A stretch of DNA of 64,000 nucleotides, from contig NC_091293.1 of the NCBI RefSeq assembly GCF_038502225.1, positions 9,957,253 through 10,021,252 of the forward strand. The letters are read 5' to 3'. Below, piece after piece: positions 40,896-53,143 of the stretch. This DNA is from Cherax quadricarinatus (Eukaryota; Arthropoda; Malacostraca; Decapoda; Parastacidae). Each line of letters opens with the position of its first letter. Positions within the stretch are counted from its first letter, which is position 1. The notes beneath the pieces were generated by a model that worked only from the letters and a program-made list of their open reading frames with translations, was not told where the DNA came from and ran no database searches. Position numbers and translations under genes: made by a program.

Positions 40896-42835
40896 TATAG
40901 TAGTCCTGGGATCATCTTGAGTTTCTCAGCATAATGAAAAAATTGTTCATATAAATAGCAGACCTTATCAATGTCAACAGTGCTACCCTTGTCCATGAGT
41001 TTTGTAAGTGCACTTCCAGTTGTAAGGCCTCGTGGGAGTCTTCGTAAACCCAGAGCACGACGCTGTTTATGTGTGAATGTATGATAGGTGACACCACCAC
41101 TCACATTCCCTCCTCCACTAACATTACACGCAACACTACAACTGTCATCACCAGCGCCACTACCAACATTGTGTTCATTATATTTATCAACAGTATTGTA
41201 TTCAACATTAATGTCTATGTGACTAACCTCATCACACTCTGCACCACCACTTATATTATGCTCATCACTATTACTAACATTATAGACACCACTGCTCTCA
41301 TCACACTCTTCACCACCACTTATATTACGCTCATCACTATTACTAACATTATAGACACCACCGCTCTCATCACACTCTTCACCACCACTTATATTACGCT
41401 CATCACTATTACTAACATTATAGACACCACCGCTCTCATCACACTCTTCACCACCACTTATATTACGCTCATCACTATTACTAACATTATAGACACCATT
41501 GCCCTCATCACACTCTTCACCACCACTTATATTACGGTCATCACTATTACTAACATCATTGACACCATAGCCTTCATTATGATGCTCACTACAGTTATCA
41601 ACACAAGTATTATATTCGTCATTACTGTAATTAAGAACACCACCACCACCTTGTTCAGCAGCCTTACACTTGCTTTCACAAATTGTGACAATCTTGTTAT
41701 TGGTACACTCTACACATCTTTCCTTGTGTTGTTCAAGTTGTTGTTTCAGGAGAAATTGTTGTGTTTCCAGTACTTTTATGCGCGACATCAGGTTGTATAC
41801 CACAGGAGCAAGACTTGGAACATCTGGAGACGTGAAGTCCCGGTCAGCTGAGCTCGTTGGCTGACTGTCAGCTGACTCAGCTAGGCTGGTATTGACAGCC
41901 GACGTGATGGGGGTCTGTTGACGTGCTCCCCAGGTGAGGTGCTCAACCCCATTGTCTGAGGGCAGGCATGAGCCAGTATTCAGACTCGAGGTACCTGGTA
42001 GTCCTGGGGAGTCATAATGAGGGGTACAGGGTGAAGTGCGGTTGGCTGCGATGCGATCAGCCCTCACACTGCAGTCAGTATGAGCTGCTGTGACTCCTGA
42101 GGTCTTACAATTGATACATTGTTTAGCAACAGTCTGTTGCTGTTTGATCATATCATAACACCTTTCAGAAGGATGAGCATTGGCACACACTGCACACCAG
42201 TGTGACTTAGATGGGCATTTCCTGGCAATGTGGCCCCAGCGTTGACACTTATAACATCGACGTTGAGGAGGTCTGTACACTGCAATGTAATAGCGTCTGT
42301 TGAGGGCTGCGCGGGAGTGAATATAGCGTGGCAGAGTCCCCTGGCCAGTCCACTCAGCTAATATCAGACCGTTGGAAAGTCGACGAGGGCTTGTAACTTG
42401 CTCTGACACCAGATATTGAGGATTCAAGTGCTTGTTGACGTTATAGATGACAATAAGCACTTTAGGTGCCCTTGGTGGGGCTGCTCGGAGTTTGATGTTG
42501 GCATATTCGCGAGTGAGAAGTTTGTCTATAAATGCTGATTCATTAGGCACAAAGACGTAGTTATCCTCATCGTGGACAAACTTGATCGTTTTCTCATGAT
42601 TGTCTATACTAGCTTCGAAAAACCAGTTACACTTGGTCTCTTGATCAGTGTTGTTAGGGAAATCTAACCTGACAGCTTTGGGAGGGTGTGCGCCCACTGT
42701 ATTGCTTTCAGCAAGCTTTCTCTGGAAGCCTCGTTCTTTTTTCCGAGCCTGTTTACTAAAATATGTTTCAAATCTGCCTTCACCATCATCTACGTCAACA
42801 CCATCAGCTATACTCATAGCTGACAGGAGTTTCAC
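40895..42835 (-). CDS. LINE ORF1 (gag-like, CCHC) with in-frame repeats
   Basis: 646 codons. A basic N-terminal domain, then three Cys-His knuckles (CYKCQRWGHIARKC about 193-206; CAVCANAHPSERC about 212; CINCKTSGVTAAHTDC about 241), a Ser/Thr-rich linker, a short coiled coil (LETQQFLLKQQLEQHKERC) and about five 23-residue repeats (core YNVSNSDERNISGGEECDE, residues about 420-535). Expected to package the LINE RNA. The start is the first ATG, 18 nt from the hAT insertion, so an upstream start beyond that insertion cannot be excluded. Confidence 0.9.
   Translation of the reverse strand: MKLLSAMSIADGVDVDDGEGRFETYFSKQARKKERGFQRKLAESNTVGAHPPKAVRLDFPNNTDQETKCNWFFEASIDNHEKTIKFVHDEDNYVFVPNESAFIDKLLTREYANIKLRAAPPRAPKVLIVIYNVNKHLNPQYLVSEQVTSPRRLSNGLILAEWTGQGTLPRYIHSRAALNRRYYIAVYRPPQRRCYKCQRWGHIARKCPSKSHWCAVCANAHPSERCYDMIKQQQTVAKQCINCKTSGVTAAHTDCSVRADRIAANRTSPCTPHYDSPGLPGTSSLNTGSCLPSDNGVEHLTWGARQQTPITSAVNTSLAESADSQPTSSADRDFTSPDVPSLAPVVYNLMSRIKVLETQQFLLKQQLEQHKERCVECTNNKIVTICESKCKAAEQGGGGVLNYSNDEYNTCVDNCSEHHNEGYGVNDVSNSDDRNISGGEECDEGNGVYNVSNSDERNISGGEECDESGGVYNVSNSDERNISGGEECDESGGVYNVSNSDERNISGGEECDESSGVYNVSNSDEHNISGGAECDEVSHIDINVEYNTVDKYNEHNVGSGAGDDSCSVACNVSGGGNVSGGVTYHTFTHKQRRALGLRRLPRGLTTGSALTKLMDKGSTVDIDKVCYLYEQFFHYAEKLKMIPGLL
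41230..41580. repeat. 69-bp in-frame minisatellite within LINE ORF1
   Basis: About five units of 69 bp (23 codons) with a few substitutions. The length is a multiple of 3, so copy-number change would not break ORF1. The central three units are almost identical, so expansion or homogenisation is recent. Confidence 0.93.
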
Positions 42836-42853
42836 ACTGGCGATGGGCTAAAG

Positions 42854-43981
42854 CAGTGGTTCCCAAACTTTTTCAGCTTGTTACCCAATTTAACATGCCA
42901 CATAAAGCATGTTACCCCTTTCACAAAATGTTGTTATTATTGATATATATGGCTAAATTAAAACACTTGAGATATTTTCTTTTATTTATTGTATTTGAAC
43001 ATCGTGCATCTCTAATGACTATTACCAAAGATGTCAAGAACATCAGTGGGATGGATGGAGTTGCATACTTGAAGCTAGTTTAGGAATTCTTGGCTTCGTG
43101 GTTGAAAGTGCCAGCCTGGCATCGTTTGCAACATTCAAGCGAGTCCTCTTTTTTGTTTTCATACCCAGCACAGTTGAGAAGCCCTTCTCGCACAGATACG
43201 TTGTTGAGAATGATACCAACAACTTCAAGGCTCTCTTGGACAGAGTTGGCGAGTCAGGTAGTCGTGAAATCCAAAAGGAATCTGCATTTTGGTTTTGGAA
43301 TTCGATTTTCAAGGCTTCATTGGCTCGCATTGTGATCCACTCCTCCTTTGCAGGGAAATCATCATCATGAATGGCATCATCAGGTACAGAGAAGGGATGA
43401 ATGATCCACTGAAGAGTGGCTGTTTCTTGGTCACTCTCTGGAAAGTAGTGATGCATGCTTGTTTCAAGCCCCTTCAAATGGTCGCTCATTTCTTTGTTGA
43501 TGGTCTGTAGAAGTGATCCAGTATCATGACTATTCTCCTCAACAAACTGGTCTAGGGTGGGAAACTGGGAGATCACTCCTTTCTCCAAGCGCCGAATCCA
43601 GAGTCTCAGTTTCCCCAGAAATGCAGTCACAGTGTGATGGACAGGTCGATCTGGGCTACTGAGTGACTTTTGTCCTGAAGCATACTTGTCAAAATACTTT
43701 TGGGTTTCCACACACTTAGCTATATATTTCTTCTTTTCTAATACTGTATATTAGTTTTTGATGTTTATTGTTATTTGGTTTAACTTTATTACTTACTTAT
43801 AATAGGTTTACTTTACAACTTTATATACTAAGACAAAGTTAACAATAATCCTCATACCGGGTACCGCATTGTTTTCTTGATTTTCAGAATTCATAACTTT
43901 TTTCTGTCACCCCTCCATTACCCCCCAAAAATGGTTAAATTACCCCCAGGGGGTAATTTACCCCCAGTTTGGGAACCACTG
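42854..43981 (-). mobile_element. hAT element copy 2, complete ends
   Basis: 1,128 bp with terminal inverted repeats CAGTGGTTCCCAAACT and the exact 8-bp target duplication GGCTAAAG (42846-42853 and 43982-43989). Near one end are subterminal words GGGGGTAAATTACCCCC. It encodes only a transposase C-terminus, so it is a non-autonomous derivative. It inserted into the 5' region of the Jockey/I-like LINE, since GATACCGGTGAATAG resumes directly after it. It contains uninterrupted the site where BEL inserted in copy 1. Confidence 0.96.
43043..43711 (-). pseudogene. hAT transposase C-terminal portion (ZBED5-like)
   Basis: 222 codons ending in the hAT dimerisation region (TTYLCEKGFSTVLGMKTKKR, NVANDARLAL). 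The BED finger and first catalytic residues are missing and the displayed start is not an ATG, so it is part of a longer ancestral protein. The frame is otherwise open. It may supply nothing by itself; full-length relatives elsewhere would have to mobilise it. Confidence 0.85.
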
Positions 43982-43989
43982 GGCTAAAG

Positions 43990-45380
43990 GATACCGGTGA
44001 ATAGAAGGGACAAGGAAGGGATATTCACCTCGCTAGACACAGGCAATATGGGTGTAGTGGCCTGCGGGTCGCAGTGCGATTTTCAAGGTCATTCACGGGG
44101 TCACAGTCGTCTCGAGAGTTACCAATATTGCACTACTCGTTAATTACTCCAAACCCACAGCACTTAACACAGCTAGCACACGTGTCTAGGAATGACAGAC
44201 AAATTTTCACTGTGGACAAACAAATCAGCACAAACTTAATATGTTTATAGATGAACCTCTGGCTTGTTACAGTTAAAAAGCCGTCTCCAAAGGAGTTACC
44301 AGGTACTAGCCTTTCAAAACGGAAAACTAATTCCAGTGTTTCACTAGGTATATCCCTAGTCACAACTCACACACAGGAGTTCTCACAACACCGAAGGTAC
44401 GGCCGGAACACTGTAGAACGTTCACAAAGGCATTCTGGGATTCAGAACAGATGTAACTGCATGTAACTTGGCCTTCACTGGTGGCTTGCTGTGCTGTTTA
44501 TCCTGGATCGGCTAAACTCGCCCTTATCCCATATGTAGATAATGGCGACGAGCTAAGGGATACCGGTGAATAGGAAAGTCGAGGAAGGGACATTCACCTC
44601 ACTAGACACACGCAGTATGGGTGTAAGTGGCATGCGGGTCTTATAGTGCCATTTTCAAGGTCACCCAGCAGGCCAGACATTCTTCACTCATTTTAAGCCT
44701 ACGTAGGTACTGATAGTAGCACAATGTCCTAAGTCAGTGAAATCCACTCGTGCAAATAGTTACAACAAACCTGCAGCACTTAACACTTCTAGCACACATA
44801 TGACAGACGAATGTTCACTCTGTGGTGAATGCACTTAGCACAAACTTACTATGTTTATAGGTGAACCTCTGGCATGTCCCACTTAAAAAGTTAGTACTGC
44901 AATGCTCGTTAAATTGTTCTTAACTAAGCCACTACAGGAAACACTGGTACGCCAGCAGCACTGTAGAATGTATACGTAGACATGCTGGGGGTCAGGAGCT
45001 GTAACTGCAGGCTGCCTTAGCTTGTCCTGGCTAGCTTGGAGTGCTGCTTTCAAGCTTGCTTGAATGTACTTGCTAAGCCCGTGTCAACCACTTGGATATT
45101 TTATTGTAGCAGGCAGGTAGGCACACAGGAGACATATTCGTAAGATGAGTGGAGTGCGGCACAGAGGACTGACACGGGCACTCAAGCATTTACGTGGTCT
45201 GGCAAAAACCGCCTCTAGACCATAAGTAAATAGAGGCGAATGGCTGAGTTCCAAATCGAGGAAGGAGGGGAGACAGGCGAGGTGGAGTGAAGGAAGGCCT
45301 CCTACAGCCACTTCAAATCAACGTTTGTGTTTCACTAGGTATATCACAGTTCACACATAAGAGTTCCAGCAGCAAATCAG
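43990..45380 (-). repeat. Tandem 5' monomers of the Jockey/I-like LINE
   Basis: Two long units of about 560 bp, starting with GATACCGGTGAATAG at about 43990 and 44556, share in order ATTCACCTC, CTAGACACA, TATGGGTGTA, TTTTCAAGGTCA, CAGCACTTAACAC, TTATAGRTGAACCTCTGGC and a C-rich end. A third partial unit (TTTCACTAGGTATATC ... GAGTTCCA) lies at about 45328-45375. They adjoin the LINE's ORF1 side once the hAT insertion is removed, so they are probably repeated 5' UTR or promoter units. Short frames (44133-44363 and others) are not supported as genes. Confidence 0.78.
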
Positions 45381-45511
45381 CTGCGCTCCAACGATATTTG
45401 TTGCATGATGAGTTATCAGTCGGGTGAGATAAGCAGTTCTGATATAGAAGGCCTAGGGCCTCACTCAACACACACGTCCTCTCCCCTCAACCACTCAGGC
45501 CTTACTGCGCT

Positions 45512-45625
45512 CCTCCTATGGGAGACTTAGATCTCAGACACTCCCTAAAGAGGGAGCCAAGGCCGGGCCACCACTTGGAAAAGGCCCGGGCCGGGAGAAT
45601 ACCGGCTAATCTTTAATAATAAAAA
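45512..45625 (+). repeat. SINE-like 3' end, third copy
   Basis: Shares CCTATGGGAGACTTAGATCT, GGGAGCCAAGGCCGGG, CTTGGAAAAGGCCCGGGCC and GGGAGAATACCGGC with 19227-19529, and ends in an A/T-rich AATAATAAAAATAATAAA tail in place of pure poly(A). Confidence 0.75.
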
Positions 45626-45650
45626 TAATAAACCCAAAACAAAATCGTAA

Positions 45651-46345
45651 GATTCATCCTGGGGCTGGGACCAAGAGAACATGTAGGCCAGGATGAATTA
45701 CAGCAGTTGGTTATGCTGAATGTTGAAGACAGAGTAAAACAACTGAAGCTAAATCATGTTTATAAAATTGCTTACAAACAGTGTCCAGAATATCTCGCTG
45801 TCAATTTTGTCAAGGTTGGGAACCAAAGCAATCATAGTACTAGGGGGAGAGAGCACAACTTTGTAGTACCCACAGTCATTGGCCAGGCTTCAAACACCTT
45901 TTATTGTACAGCAATAAAGGAATGAAACAGACTACCCGCACATGTCAAAGCCAGTCATAGCATGAGCCAGTTCAAGAAGAGTGCCAAAAGGTGTCTGATG
46001 AATGTAGCTACAGAAAGGGAGGAGAATGATTTTCTATTTTTTAGCTAACATACGTGTAAATTTTACCTTATTCCTAGTAATGACCCTCGTATTGTAGATA
46101 GTCTTAATGACCCTCGTGTAGTAGATAATCTTTTTAGTATGATAATAAGATGTTATCTTCATTGTAGAATAATAAGAAAATATTATAACCTTTATATTTT
46201 AATAATAAGGTAAAAGGACTCCAATGGAAATAAGTCACTCTGACTTTTTTGGGTTATCCCAGGTTCTCTACACATATGCTGCTATGTATGATAATTCTGT
46301 GTAACTGTATTTGTGTATACCTGAATAAACTTACTTACTTAGAAC
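45651..46345 (+). pseudogene. LINE ORF2 C-terminus and 3' UTR (CR1/L2-like, second family)
   Basis: An open stretch at 45707-45925 reads like the extreme C-terminus of CR1/L2-group ORF2 (EDRVKQLKLNHVYKI ... EYLAVNF). An in-frame TGA then sits where a tryptophan is usual, followed by NRLPAHVKASHS. The 3' UTR ends AATAAACTTACTTACTTAG. A related tail is found reversed at 47868-47912. Distinct from the family at 26231. Confidence 0.78.
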
Positions 46346-46444
46346 ATTCATTCTGGTACCATTGTATTGCCAAAGAGTTAAGCTATTTTTCTGTATATAT
46401 AACTCAATTTCCATAATTTTTCGATTTTATTTAAGAGCGCGCGG

Positions 46445-47425
46445 AAAATTGGATGACTGTCCCCTGAAACCGTGCTGGTTGTCGTTGATAAGCTCATTCC
46501 TTTCTAGGTGCTCCACAACTCTTCTTCTGAAAATCTTATCCTTGACTCTTCATATTATACATGTCAGTGACACTGGTTTGTAGTTTAATGCTTTTAATGC
46601 TTCTTGTCTGTCTCCTTTGTTAAAAACTGGGACTACATTTGCTGTATTTTACACCTCTGGTAGTCGCCCTGTTTCGATAGATTTGTTGAGGATTGTTGTT
46701 AGTGGTTAACAGAGCGCTTCTGCTCCCTCACTCACGACCCATGGAGAGATGTTATCCGGCCCCATCGCCTGTGAGGTATCAAGCTCGCTTTGCTGCCTCT
46801 TCATCTCCTCCTCGGTTGTATGTATTGGGTCCAACACTTGATGATGTACCCCACGTCTCCGTCTTTCTGGAATCCTTTCTGACTCCACTGTGAATACTTC
46901 TTTGAATCTCGTGTGAGTTCCTCACACACTTCTCGGTCGTTTCTTGTGATCTCCCCTCCTTCCTTCCTAAGCTTGATTACCTGGTCTTTGACTGTTGTTT
47001 TCCTCCTGATGTGGCTGTACAACAGCTTCGGGTCAGATTTGGCTTTCGCTGCTATGTCATTTTCATACAGTCGTTGGGCTCCCTCCTTACCTGAGCATAT
47101 TCATTTCTAGCTCTAAGACTGCTCTCCTTATTCTTCTGAGTCATTTGCCTTTTAGACTTCTTCAGTTCTCTAGCACACTTAGTTTTGGCCTCTCTACACC
47201 TTTGGGTGATCCACGGGCTCATCCTGGCCTTCTCGTTATTTCTGTTACCCTTGGGTACAAACCTCTCTTCTGCTGCCTTGCAAATTGTTGTCACATATAC
47301 CATCATCTCATTTACCGATTTCCCTGCCAGTTTTCTGTCCCACTGAACTTCATGCAAGAAGCTCCTCATGCCTGTGTAGTCCCCTCTCTTGTAATTTGGC
47401 TTCATTCGTCCTACTTCTCTCCACT
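46445..47425 (-). pseudogene. CR1-like LINE ORF2 internal fragment
   Basis: Minus-strand pieces match copy A between about 28270 and 29220: YKRGDYTGMRSFLHEVQWDR, KGNRNN, YSHIRRKTTVKDQVIKLRKE and SQAMGPDNISPW. Several frame changes and stops separate them, and neither the endonuclease start nor the catalytic FADD is present. A decayed insertion, more diverged than copy B. Confidence 0.9.
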
Positions 47426-47867
47426 TGTAACTCTAATCGCTCAAAGTGCTGGTGACTCTCTCAGAGTAAGATTCGCTTTCATTTATTGGTATGTAAACTT
47501 TAATCTGGTAAGTTTATTAAGTATTTTTGTTTCCCGTTCAATAACTGAAGGATACCTTCTCTGATCGGTTTCAAACATTAAACACTGGTGTGACTTGAGA
47601 AAGGTTTGGCTTTCACTAATGAACTACTAATTTGCTAATTTTATTGAAGATATTCGAAAAATTGAAACACTGGTTGTCGTACAATAACTTGTGAATGCCA
47701 CAACCGATGGACTTCAAACTTTCAACGCTGATGTATCTTAACCAAAGGAACCTTTGGATTGTTACTGAAATACATTTAGTATAACTAATTTTCCAAGTTA
47801 GTGAGTTGATTTAGGCACCGGTACACATAAGTATAATTATCAAATACGTATAGTGTAAATTACTTAG
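47426..47867. other. AT-rich spacer
   Basis: No supported gene or recognised repeat; short frames only. Confidence 0.5.
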
Positions 47868-48035
47868 AATAACCCCAAAAAAAGTCAGACGAAGTGACTT
47901 ATTTCCATGCGCAGGATAGTTTATTAGAGATTCAGGAAGAACAAGAGGACAAAGTCGGCAGTCACAGATTCAGATGAGCCACCACGGAGATATTACGAAG
48001 TATTTCTTCAAGGTAAGAGTGTTTAAGAAGTGGAA
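47868..48035. repeat. Two LINE 3'-end scraps in opposite orientation
   Basis: 47868-47912 is the reverse complement of the tail near 46225-46260 (GGAAATAAGTCA ... CTGACTTTTTTGGG). From about 47940 a plus-strand piece reads TKYFFKVRVFKKW, resembling the last residues of CR1-group ORF2. Confidence 0.6.
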
Positions 48036-48128
48036 ATAAGTGGGAGAGTGGATAACATACAAGTCCAGTGGGACCACCAGGGGAAACTCTGCTGTTACAT
48101 ATAAAAAGGTCGTTACACACACGCTGCA

Positions 48129-50949
48129 GATACACGGTCTATGAGCCCAGAATACACGGTCTATGAGCCTAGATACACGGTCTATGAGCCCAGAATACAC
48201 GGTCTATGAGCCTAGATACACGGTCTATGAGCCCAGAATACACGGTCTATGAGCCTAGATACACGGTCTATGAGCCCAGAATACAGGGTCTATGAGCCTA
48301 GATACACGGTCTATGAGCCCAGATACACGGTCTATGAGCTTAGATACACGGTCTATGAGCCCAGAATACACGGTCTATAAGCCTAGATACACGGTCTATG
48401 AGCCTAGATACAGGGTCTATGAGCCTAGATACACGGTCTATGAGCCCAGAATACACGGTCTATGAGCCTAGATACACGGTCTATGAGCCCAGATACACGG
48501 TCTATGAGCCTAGATACACGGTCTATGAGCCCAGATACACGGTCTATGAGCCCAGAATACACGGTCTATGAGCCTAGATACACGGTCTATGAGCCCAGAA
48601 TACACGGTCTATGAGCCTAGATACACGGTCTATGAGCCCAGAATACACGGTCTATGAGCCTAGATACACGGTCTATGAGCCCAGAATACACGGTCTATGA
48701 GCCTAGATACACGGTCTATGAGCCCAGATACACGGTCTATGAGCTTAGATACACGGTCTATGAGCCCAGAATACACGGTCTATAAGCCTAGATACACGGT
48801 CTATGAGCCTAGATACAGGGTCTATGAGCCTAGATACACGGTCTATGAGCCCAGAATACACGGTCTATGAGCCTAGATACACGGTCTATGAGCCCAGATA
48901 CACGGTCTATGAGCCTAGATACACGGTCTATGAGCCCAGATACACGGTCTATGAGCCCAGAATACACGGTCTATGAGCCTAGATACACGGTCTATGAGCC
49001 CAGAATACACGGTCTATGAGCCTAGATACACGGTCTATGAGCCCAGATACACGGTCTATGAGCCTAGATACACGGTCTATGAGCCCAGAATACACGGTCT
49101 ATAAGCCTAGATACACGGTCTATGAGCCTAGATACACGGTCTATGAGCCCAGAATACACGGTCTATGAGCCTAGATACACGGTCTATGAGCCCAGATACA
49201 CGATCTATGAGACTAGATACACGGTCTATGAGCCTAGATACACGGTCTATGAGCCTAGATACACGGTCTATGAGCCCAGATACACGGTCTATGAGCCCAG
49301 AATACACGGTCTATAAGCCTAGATACACGGTCTATGAGCCCAGAATACACGGTCTATAAGCCTAGATACACGGTCTATGAGCCTAGATACACGATCTATG
49401 AGACTAGATACACGGTCTATGAGCCCAGAATACACGGTCTATAAGCCTAGATACACGGTCTATAAGCCTAGATACACGGTCTATGAGCCTAGATACACGG
49501 TCTATGAGCCCAGAATACACGGTCTATGAGCCTAGATACACGGTCTATGAGCCCAGATACACGATCTATGAGACTAGATACACGGTCTATGAGCCTAGAT
49601 ACACGGTCTATGAGCCTAGATACACGGTCTATGAGCCCAGATACACGGTCTATGAGCCCAGAATACACGGTCTATAAGCCTAGATACACGGTCTATGAGC
49701 CCAGAATACACGGTCTATAAGCCTAGATACACGGTCTATGAGCCCAGAATACACGGTCTATAAGCCTAGATACACGGTCTATGAGCCCAGATACACGATC
49801 TATGAGACTAGATACACGGTCTATGAGCCTAGATACACGGTCTATGAGCCTAGATACACGGTCTATGAGCCTAGATACACGGTCTATGAGCCCAGAATAC
49901 ACGGTCTATGAGCCTAGATACACGGTCTATGAGCCCAGATACACGATCTATGAGACTAGATACACGGTCTATGAGCCTAGATACACGGTCTATGAGCCCA
50001 GAATACACGGTCTATGAGCCTAGATACACGGTCTATGAGCCTAGATACACGGTCTATGAGCCCAGATACACGGTCTATGAGCCTAGATACACGGTCTATG
50101 AGACTAGATACACGGTCTATGAGCCCAGAATACACGGTCTATGAGACTAGATACACGGTCTATGAGCCTAGATACACGGTCTATGAGCCCAGAATACACG
50201 GTCTATGAGCCTAGATACACGGTCTATGAGCCTAGATACACGGTCTATGAGCCTAGATACACGGTCTATGAGCCTAGATACACGGTCTATGAGCCTAGAT
50301 ACACGGTCTATGAGCCTAGATACACGGTCTATGAGCCTAGATACACGGTCTATGAGCCTAGATACACGGTCTATGAGCCCAGATACACGGTCTATGAGCC
50401 TAGATACACGGTCTATGAGCCTAGATACACGGTCTATGAGCCTAGATACACGGTCTATGAGCCCAGATACACGGTCTATGAGCCTAGATACACGGTCTAT
50501 GAGCCTAGATACACGGTCTATGAGCCTAGATACACGGTCTATGAGCCTAGATACACGGTCTATGAGCCTAGATACACGGTCTATGAGCCCAGATACACGG
50601 TCTATGAGCCTAGATACACGGTCTATGAGCCTAGATACACGGTCTATGAGCCTAGATACACGGTCTATGAGACTAGATACACGGTCTATGAGCCCAGATA
50701 CACGGTCTATGAGCCTAGATACACGGTCTATGAGCCTAGATACACGGTCTATGAGCCTAGATACACGGTCTATGAGACTAGATACACGGTCTATGAGCCC
50801 AGATACACGGTCTATGAGCCTAGATACACGGTCTATGAGCCTAGATACACGGTCTATGAGACTAGATACACGGTCTATGAGCCCAGATACACGGTCTATG
50901 AGCCTAGATACACGGTCTATGAGCCTAGATACACGGTCTATGAGCCCTA
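48129..50949. repeat. 21/22-bp minisatellite with higher-order structure
   Basis: About 130 units with core ACACGGTCTATGAGCCTAGA plus one or two bases. The left half mixes 21-bp and 22-bp (CCCAGAAT) units and shows multi-unit duplications: a 405-bp period (markers CAGGGTC at 48411 and 48816, GAGCTT at 48336 and 48741) and a 361-bp period (49122-49316 versus 49483-49677). The right half (from about 50200) is almost purely 21 bp, so it keeps frames open as heptapeptides (YTVYEPR) for 269 codons. I do not regard these as genes. Confidence 0.95.
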
Positions 50950-51034
50950 GAGTAGGTAATGTCGTCGTGGAGTTGCTAACAAGAGGAACTTGATAGCTGA
51001 TGTCAGTATGATAAGGTATCTACCTACCGATAGT

Positions 51035-51088
51035 AGTGATAGCAGTGATAGCAGTGATAGCAGTGATAGCAGTGATAGCAGTGATAGC
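51035..51088. repeat. Six 9-bp units (AGTGATAGC)
   Basis: A perfect 54-bp array encoding Ser-Asp-Ser triplets in one frame. It lies between the minisatellite and the (TA)n tract. Confidence 0.95.
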
Positions 51089-51212
51089 TGGAAACACAGT
51101 ACGAGACGTCAGCTGGTCATCGGTCCTTCATCACATAGTGTCTTTCGTGAAAGGCTGTGGAAACTCAAGAACAAGTGCTTCTTAAGCAGAACTGTAAGTC
51201 AACTGTAACCAG

Positions 51213-51222
51213 TATATATATA

Positions 51223-51296
<74 letters not shown>
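51213..51296. repeat. (TA)n tract, left of RTE-like LINE
   Basis: About 84 bp of TA with one GAA interruption. Together with the tract at 52703-52818 it brackets the LINE, so the LINE probably inserted into a TA microsatellite. Confidence 0.95.
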
Positions 51297-51298
<2 letters not shown>

Positions 51299-51300
51299 AG

Positions 51301-52821
<1,521 letters not shown>

Positions 52822-53143
52822 AGTAAACAGGTGATATCACAATATGCAAATCAACCATTGTGAAAAAATAGTGAAATGCTAAACTCTTTTGTGACTTCTC
52901 ACATTATCAAGGAACTATGAAAATAAAGGTTAGCAGGAAGGCATATAAGGACGAGACTACACCTCGCTGCCACTCACAACAACAACTGACTTTTTATGAT
53001 GATGTAGGTAGGTAGTCAGTGATCCGTGAAACAACATATATTCTAGTCAAAAATTGTTTGTCTAATGTATCTTAAATTCTTCCCAAATTTTATTAATTGT
53101 TAATGAATCTAATTCATATAAACCAAAAGAAATATTCATATTA

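Larger units (their letters stand above)
37178..42845 (-). mobile_element. Jockey/I-like LINE with RNase H
   Basis: Read on the minus strand: ORF1 with CCHC knuckles, ORF2 with endonuclease, reverse transcriptase, RNase H and a terminal Cys-His motif, then a short 3' UTR with AATAAA (complement near 37185-37192). An RNase H in ORF2 points to the I/Jockey/R1 group rather than CR1. One frameshift near 39550-39575 splits ORF2. The 5' region continues to the right of the hAT insertion as tandem monomers (43990-45380). Its 3' end lies tail to tail with LINE copy B. Confidence 0.93.

Noticed and set aside
41069..41851. 260-codon Thr/Ile-rich plus-strand frame
   Set aside because: Antisense to LINE ORF1 repeats.
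44133..45311. Short frames in the 5' monomer region
   Set aside because: Not conserved between the monomers.
48129..50949. CRISPR-like regular array
   Set aside because: Units are directly adjacent without unique spacers, and the window is eukaryotic.
50141..50993. 262- and 269-codon heptapeptide frames
   Set aside because: By-product of pure 21-bp units.
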